Assembly: GCA_030704615.1 (NCBI GenBank)
Contig: CM060734.1
Span: 13,890,001-13,950,000 of the forward strand
Direction: 5' to 3'
DNA length: 60,000 nucleotides
From: Takakia lepidozioides
Lineage: Eukaryota; Streptophyta; Takakiopsida; Takakiales; Takakiaceae
The translations under genes were made by a program, and so were the position numbers. Below the pieces are notes generated by a model. It saw nothing but the letters and a program-made list of their open reading frames with translations, made no database searches and was not told where the DNA came from. Positions 54,151-60,000 of this stretch are shown in pieces; the stretch's first letter is position 1, and every line of letters begins with the position of its first letter.

Positions 54151-54699
54151 GTCCATTTGAAGGAAGCTTGTTGTGTTCGCAAATGAACAGAGGAGGACGA
54201 ACAAATGCGACAAATTTGTAGACCCACGCATTGGGAAGATGTTAGAGGACATACACTGAGAGACACTGGACTTCAACACTCATTCCATTACAAGTAGTAG
54301 TCAAGGAAAATTCAGATTTCTTCATGGCAAGTGCATGTTGTTTATATGCTTGTATCCCACTGTAGAAGTGTGCTGACTTCGTTGAAACTCATAGTGACTT
54401 GGTTAATGAAGAAGTCGCGCTTTGGATCACAAACCATCTTTCTCAAGAAGACGAAATAAAGATGTTTGCATGGTATGAATTTCCCTCTCTTTCCCAAACT
54501 ATTTGAAAGCATACCAACAAAATCAGGACAGGTGCAATTTGGAAAATTGGAAACAGTGATGTCGTACGTCCTGTCATGCTATTCCTGTCTTGGAATAACA
54601 TGGCTTTACTTCAGAGTCATCACATCCTAGCACAAGTACACATCGAATCACTCTGACTCCACTGGATACATACTGATCCCTTCTAAGTTGCATCCAACT

Positions 54700-55087
54700 T
54701 TTTTATACTATGCTCAAAAGAGCCGTTACAGCCTGCGGTCGTTAATGACCGCTGCCTAACTGCCTACGTAGCCTAAAAGGTTTGCCGAAAAAGTGGCCCG
54801 TGGTCGTGGTCGTGACTCGTGGTCGTGTGCCTTAGTGGTATACGGTCCCTCACTACTCCTTCAACTAGTAAAGCCTATGCTACCATGGCCATGTGATATC
54901 GTGGTTCACGGCCCACGGCTGCTACATTATCCACTATTGCTCCTCGTGGTAATGTGTCCCGTGCTCCGCTGCTGTTAAGTGCCGAACACTTAGCCTTTTC
55001 TGCCTCGTGGCCGGGTAGTGTGAAGTAAATCACTACATGCTATGTACCCTCGTGGCTTCAGTTGTCCTGCCCTCGTGGCACTAACAC
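54700..55087. other. GTCGTGG/CTCGTGG-rich tract
   Basis: TCGTGG and its neighbours recur about ten times (near 54806, 54812, 54823, 54940, 55003, 55050, 55071), and the inverted pair GCGGTCGTTAATGACCGC is at 54737-54754. This resembles the subterminal motif cluster of a DNA transposon, but I see no end sequence. Confidence 0.3.
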
Positions 55088-55731
55088 TTAGCCGTTATCA
55101 ATGCCTCCCACTCGTCCCAGAGGGGGCAGCTCGAAAACAATATTACCATCAAATGATTCTGGAAGGAACTTCACACGCTCAACACTGAAAGTGCTCCAGT
55201 CAATCCCTCTCAACTCACTCTTGAATCCTGCCATTCCACCCATGGCTTTCAGTTTGGGAATGACACTAGTGATCTCCTCTACATCTGCTTCCATAATTGG
55301 AGATGGCTGATCCACAAGTGGTATTTCATATGCGTCCTCGAAGGAGGAGTTGGAAAGCTCCACGACTGTGTTAACGCTAGTTGACTCCTTAACAACCACG
55401 GGTGTTTTTTCCTGGGCCACTGAAGTGGCCGTTCCAAGAGTAAGAAACGATCCTGCAGACTGTCGACGAGGAGCACTCAACACCCTGTATCAGCCTAGAG
55501 GCACTCTCCATTGTGTGGTGTATGCAATCTCCGAGGGTTTTTGGAACGCGTACTTGAGCAAATTTCCGTTGGCATCGTACACTTCCCTCTCGAGGAAAAG
55601 AGTGCCATTCTCCAACCGAAACTGCGTTGCGAGCACGCGTTCTGATCATCATCCACTTCGTACGAAAATGACACTTGATGATCCTCGCTGAAGAACTCTG
55701 CGTCCAGGGAGCCCATGGCCTGGGAGGTCAT
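55088..55731 (-). pseudogene. Broken gene for an unknown acidic protein of about 210 residues
   Basis: Starts MTSQAMGSLDAEFFSEDHQ at 55731. A frameshift after EVDDDQ near 55650 is followed by a protein-like stretch (LENGTLFLEREVYDANGN), a UGA near 55490, and then the same phase continues through 55483-55088 (EEITSVIPKLKAMGGMAG ... WSTFSVERVKFLPESF). The three pieces read as one protein with two lesions. I recognise no family. It lies between the two hairpin clusters (54040-54150 and 56840-57272), so it may have been the cargo or coding region of that element. Confidence 0.5.
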
Positions 55732-56190
55732 TTGTCAATGTTGCTTCAAAGTGCACAGTCCAGAGTCCAATGTTGCTTCTGAGTGCAGAGTGTACTGGGG
55801 TGGTGCTTCTGGGATGGATGTAAGAAGTCTTTGCACACAATTGTAGCAGTTGTTTTTGAAGGATTGTTCTTTAAATGCGAAATTAAACGTTACACAGGTG
55901 GATCAATGTATGGTCAGTGAGCGCCCAAATGCGGAGTGGTGACTGACAGCCTAAATGTCATGTCGAACTCACATGCCTCTCGAATTTCCGCATTTGCCCC
56001 CACGATGACGACTCCCAAAGCCTCAACTAAAAAGTTCAATCATATCGCCGCCACATGACTGTTGTGTCAGACTGGGCAACTCAAGTCCTCAGTCTCATTC
56101 AATGTTTAACGGCTTCATTAAAAGACCAACTGTACAGCCCTTTGGCACATCCAAAAATTGGATTCCCCTGAAGAAAACTTTAGATGAGAA

Positions 56191-56795
56191 GTGAACTTGG
56201 ATGAATTCCGGAGGTTGAAACGTAAATGTTTTCCGGCGCTATTCTTAACCGTAGAGTGTGACATGTTGTTCATGCAGGTGGACCACCCAGGTAGCGGTGT
56301 GGACCTATGCAGCAACCATCTTGGTGGGGATGGGCTGGAGGTGAACCTCACGCAGTGTCACATTTTTCCTCCTTTTTCTGCTCACTGCAACCCTGGATCC
56401 TGCCGTGATGGTCACGCCATCTCGTGGGAGAAGAAGGCGCCGTCGAACGCTGTACTTCACATCTACCAAGCAGAGGGCATGCGCCAAGGAGAGGATGAAG
56501 AAGGCTAGATGGGGAACTGCGGATGGGCGAGGAAACAAACGATGGAGACGAAGAGGAGGGGCTGCAACCAAATCTACTACGACAGTTTCGGCAGGAAGGC
56601 CTTGAAGCGGTGCCGGAGGCGACGGAAGAACAACCAGCCATAGAGGGAGGGGATGACGACGAAGACAGCTGGGCTCGAGTTGAAGTTCAGAGAGAGGAAA
56701 ACACAGGCATGGAAGACCAGGGAGGGGAGGAGGGTGCAGACACGCTTGGATTTGCTGTTGTTTCCCACCAGAAGCATCACTGTCACTGCTCATAA
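56191..56795 (+). CDS. Two unrecognised acidic frames
   Basis: The frames 56191-56508 and 56523-56795 follow each other in different phases. The second is very acidic (EETNDGDEEEG, EGGDDDEDSW). Minus-strand frames over the same bases are Pro/Leu-rich and look like shadows. If real, this would be a broken gene with an acidic tail; no domain is recognised. Confidence 0.2.
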
Positions 56796-56839
56796 GCCTT
56801 TTGCTTTTCCAGTGAGTTCAATGTGAAAGTGAGAGCTCG

Positions 56840-57272
56840 AAATCAACCTTGCGTCAACGCGAGGTTGATTTCGACTTGATTGGAATGCACATAAGAGATC
56901 ACATAGGTATCGATTAGGTAGAGATTTGCAGCAGAGCATGAACAGTGCAGAACCCAAAACAAGGTTGCGTCAACACGAGCTACATATGGGCCTGCAAGGT
57001 ATCTATTTTGCACATGAAACCTTGCTTCGCCAGCCCTCAAATCAACCTTGCGCAACGCGAGGTTGATTTGGGAACCTGTCATGTGCATGCGTTGCATTGG
57101 AAACCCTGCTTCGTGAAATGCAAGGTATGGGAAGAAGAGTGCATGCAGGCCCCCAAATGAACCTTGCGTCAACGCAAGGTTGATTTGGGGTTCGCTGGAG
57201 TGTTTCTTGATGCATTTTGCTATCCTGCAGCCCCATAAATCAACCTTGCGTCAATGCAAGGTTGATTTGTGG
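56840..57272. repeat. Hairpin repeats, right cluster
   Basis: Inverted repeats AAATCAACCTTGCGTCAACGCGAGGTTGATTT at about 56841, 57040, 57158 and 57236, plus a partial copy near 56963. Arms are nearly perfect; the loop core GTCAAC is self-complementary-like. The copies differ from the left cluster mainly by C for T in the core, so both clusters share an origin. Confidence 0.7.
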
Positions 57273-57945
57273 AAGCATGAACTGTCTGTTTGGGCAGGGG
57301 TTCACTCACGCGGATCGCGTTTTGATGCAGAGAAAAAAAAAAAGAAAACCTGTGGCCGGAGATGGAGCTGTGGCAGAAGGTGAAGCTGAGGAAGAAGCAT
57401 TTGATGAGCACTATGAAGACAAGGCCGAGGCAGTAATGGGGGGCCAGAAAGTAAACTCTTCGAAGGTAATTTTGTCAATGGAGGTTCCTGGAGGAAACCT
57501 CCATATCCCACTCTGCAGAATGATTTCTATGCCCGCTGTCCGACCCGCACTGAGAAACGACATCACAAAATTGAAGAACGGTTTTGTTCACGGGTATGTG
57601 AAGGGATCTGCGGTGTTCTATGTATCCACAACCAACACGAAAGGAGAGGAGTGCCTTGTAACAGAGGACATTGAGCAAAGCTGGGATGCATGCTGGCGGG
57701 AAGTTAACAGGAGTTTGAGGCCAAGCTGTCAAAAAAGGCTTCAACAAAAGCGTTTATGGGAAAGATGTTTTTTGTTTGGGACGGGAACCATCGATTGCTT
57801 GCCTGGATGGAGTATATTTCTAGCTTGCACTCAGACGAGATGGATTGGCACTGGGGAGCATAGTTTCCATGGTGCCATATCCACAATTGCTAATGAAAAT
57901 GAATTAGAGGCAGAGAGAGATGCACTCAATAGCAATGTTGGTTGA
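57217..57945 (+). pseudogene. ParB-like 'DGNHR' protein gene relic
   Basis: The first 35 residues of this frame are hairpin-repeat sequence, so the true start is probably later (e.g. MGGQKVNSSK near 57436). A protein-like region follows (ILSMEVPGGNLHIPLCRM, then NDITKLKNGFVHGYVKGS). Near 57715 the phase shifts; in the next frame the reading gives KMFFVWDGNHRLLAWMEYI (DGNHR at 57780-57794) and stops at 57861. An R-P-x(n)-D-I followed by a D-G-x-H-R motif is typical of the ParB/sulfiredoxin-like fold, as in ParB and DGQHR proteins. The role in plants is unknown to me. Farther on (about 58070-58160) a short phrase, WRDGWYRPHATNLNVNFYN, may be part of the same gene. Confidence 0.4.
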
Positions 57946-58559
57946 GGGCATAGTCCCGCAGATATAGTAGCCAGCTGTGGGGATTTCTACCCACCAGATA
58001 GATATTCACCCTAAAGCCATAGCGCCTGCATGCAGCCAGAGGACAATCTAGCTACAGGGAGATGAGGTGTGGCGGGATGGCTGGTATAGACCTCATGCTA
58101 CAAACCTCAATGTCAACTTCTACAATGCTGCTCTAGCTCCCAATCCGACAATGTGACACATGCGGCTTTGAGTGCACAGTCTGTCACATTGCTTGAGAAA
58201 GAGGAGAGGAGAGGCTGTGATGAGGTTGTGCTTTTTGAGATTTATGCTGGTGTGCCTGCCCCTTTGAAAAAGAGGTGAAAAAGAGGGAAGAAAAAGGAGC
58301 TTCCATGGAAAACATTCACTAGCATTCCTGAATTACAATTGGGCTGTTAGGGTTGCTGAAAAGCTTGTTTTGACTGTTTGGATACAGGCCAACCATTAAG
58401 CATAGAACGGCTTTGGCAGGAGTTCGAATCAAATCCTTCGCGGTGGTGGGACAACAGGTCTGGTAAGGTGACAGTCTCTACAATTTCCAATCATTCTTTT
58501 GTTTCTGTGGTAAAAAGGATGTTGATCCTTGTCTGAGTTGTAGACTGGAAGTGTTCGAA
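57946..58559. other. Unrecognised DNA between two relics
   Basis: No supported gene. It may hold remnants of the DGNHR gene (about 58070-58160) and, from about 58380, the 3' side of an intron or the upstream flank of the PPR-DYW fragment. Confidence 0.3.
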
Positions 58560-59157
58560 ACGTAGCAGAACGCGTGGCAAAATGGGTTCTCAAGTTGGAC
58601 CCACAAGACCCTGCAGCTTATGTGCTGCTATCAAATATGCACGCCGCTGCTGGCAGGTGGGACGATAAAGCAAAGATCAGAAAAAAGATGGACGACAGAG
58701 GCGTCAGAAAGGAACCAGGGTGGAGCTGTGTTGAGTTCTACAACCAGGTGTATACATTTGTCTAGAAGACAATTCGCACTCAAAAACTGAGGGAATCCAT
58801 GCTGAGCTAAAGAGATTTTCTTTGCTGATGAAGGAGACTGGATAGGTGCCTGACACACGCACTGAAGGCATCATTGGGAGGAGCATAAGGAGCTCTCTCT
58901 TTGCTACCACAGTGAGAAGCTGGCCATTGCTTTTGGGCTCATCAGCACACCCCCTGGTATGCCTGTCCGCATTATCAAAAACCTGCGGGTGTGTGGTGAC
59001 TGCCACACAGCCACCAAGTTCATCTCGAAGATTGTCAAGCGGCCAATTGTGGTACGGGATGCTGTCCGATTCCACCACTTCCAAGATGGGGTCTGTTCCT
59101 GTGGTGAAAGATGCGGTGCCTCAAAGATGAGGACACAGAACAAATTGGTAGCATAGT
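58560..59157 (+). pseudogene. PPR-DYW 3' end, second locus, broken
   Basis: 58574-58765 encodes an E domain (KLDPQDPAAYVLLSNMHAAAG, KEPGWSCVEFYNQVYTFV). After phase shifts near 58765 and 58865, the DYW deaminase domain reads [17 protein letters not shown] (HSE, near 58895-58945), then [19 protein letters not shown] (CxxC zinc ligands) and [13 protein letters not shown], ending at 59156 without the DYW tripeptide. DYW domains catalyse C-to-U RNA editing in plastids and mitochondria. No PPR repeats are visible upstream, so this is a 3' fragment of a different PPR gene from that at 39976-44498. Confidence 0.8.
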
Positions 59158-60000
59158 AGGAAATGGAAAGAAAACAATGTGTACCACTGAATGCAGCAGT
59201 AGTCAGTACCGCGCTTCCTACAAGCTGCTGCCGATGGTCACAATGACAATTCCAGCATCATTACCAATTATCAGTGAAGTCACAGATATTGTAGCAGAGC
59301 TTTCAACAGGAAAGAGAAGGCACATGGAAAACCTCCCAAGTTAGGGAGAGTTTGGTACCAAAAAGGTTGAACACAGAACCAGGAGACACTGAGAGGATTA
59401 TCTTATGTGGTGGCTTGGGAGCATCAATGCATTCGAGTGTTTTGAACATGAGCTCACAATTGGGAATAATCACTCCAAACAATGACTTTCGTTGTGGGGA
59501 AGAGGCCACTTATATACTATTGCACACTCTGACATCACCAGTATTGGGGTTGTTGTCATCCCATCCCACCATGCCTACATTGTTGCTGATTGCATGCAAG
59601 AATCTACGACTGTCTTAAAACCTCACAATATTTGTAAGGGAGGCCTGGATTGCCATGGCATAGACAGCAGGTACCAATGAAGAAAGTTTGGCTCAAAACA
59701 CTGATAACAGCGCCTCACAGACAATACTAATGTTGTGCAAATGAACATCTGTGGTGACGATGTCCAACTAGAAATAAAAGGCTTGCTGCAATTGAATGCA
59801 GAAAGTCCTCAGTAGTCTAATGGGATAATGCTGTGGGGCTGTGCAACAGAAAGTTGAACTAAAGGCAGTAGAAGAGTATCATGAATGTGATTCAGTACCA
59901 TTTTCCAGCTTTTCAGGTTTCTCCAACCAAGGATGAAACAGGCCAGACAGGTCGAGCTGCAAAGCAAAGATCAAAGGACCCGAGTCATTCTATGTCATGT
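59158..60000. other. Unrecognised DNA after the PPR-DYW fragment
   Basis: Short frames such as 59352-59618 and 59111-59344 have no recognisable motif. The stretch could be the 3' untranslated region and flank of the DYW fragment. AATAAAAG near 59773 is a possible polyadenylation signal on plus. Confidence 0.3.

Noticed and set aside
1-60000. tRNA, rRNA or organelle-derived DNA
   Set aside because: I looked for obvious tRNA and rRNA signatures and saw none; a tRNAscan-SE and Infernal run would be needed to be certain.

Overview
The window is nuclear DNA of a plant, most likely a seed-free land plant. The basis is a set of PLS-class pentatricopeptide (PPR) sequences with E and DYW-type C-termini, plant-style Ty3/gypsy elements and CACTA-type DNA transposons. 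There is no bacterial gene layout, and I see no rRNA, tRNA or CRISPR array. I cannot name the species. Almost everything legible is mobile-element DNA or decayed genes; I see no clearly intact host gene.

The centrepiece is element A (11417-22944, minus strand), an apparently intact 11.5-kb Ty3/gypsy retrotransposon with a 4-bp target duplication (AGGT). Its first long ORF encodes Gag, two zinc knuckles, an aspartic protease and then a complete DNMT3-like cytosine-5 DNA methyltransferase domain. The frame stops at one UAG, followed by CAA CCA, which fits the tobamovirus-type readthrough rule. It then continues in the same frame into reverse transcriptase, RNase H, integrase and a C-terminal PHD finger. 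The element thus carries a DNA-methylation writer and a probable histone-tail reader in one polyprotein. DNMT capture by retrotransposons has been reported in charophyte algae and dinoflagellates (de Mendoza et al. 2018, from memory). The combination with a PHD finger and a CAR-YYA stop looks worth study.

A second copy, B, is older and is split: its 3' part (leader end, gag, MTase, pol, LTR) is at 31515-39975 on plus, and its 5' part (LTR and leader) at 48877-51246 on minus. Each outer end abuts a PPR pseudogene with the same 4-bp duplication, AGAC. A CACTA element is cut in the same way (30576-31514 and 48671-48876). Undoing one inversion of 31515-48876 makes both transposons contiguous and gives the CACTA element a matching 3-bp duplication, CGG. 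Copy B also has a 444-bp GT-AG segment in the leader that is absent from A, as expected of a retained versus spliced intron. A third, heavily decayed copy C (pol end only) lies at 1134-3044.

Region by region: 1-3044, unrecognised DNA and copy C. 3045-11080, mostly unrecognised, with a possible MITE, one unknown 220-codon ORF, a possible LTR with primer-binding site and a C-rich strand-biased tract. 11085-24130, a tandem array of about 95-bp units with central palindromes, interrupted by element A. 24332-26055, an unrecognised two-frame gene relic. 26056-30575, strand-biased DNA, a candidate element with poly-A-rich repeats, and a SWIM zinc-finger relic. 30576-51450, the rearranged block: CACTA halves, element B halves and a PPR pseudogene with an internal 633-bp tandem expansion. 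51554-57272, a CACTA-type end, unknown DNA, and hairpin repeats bracketing a broken unknown gene. 57217-60000, a ParB-like 'DGNHR' gene relic and a second broken PPR-DYW 3' end.
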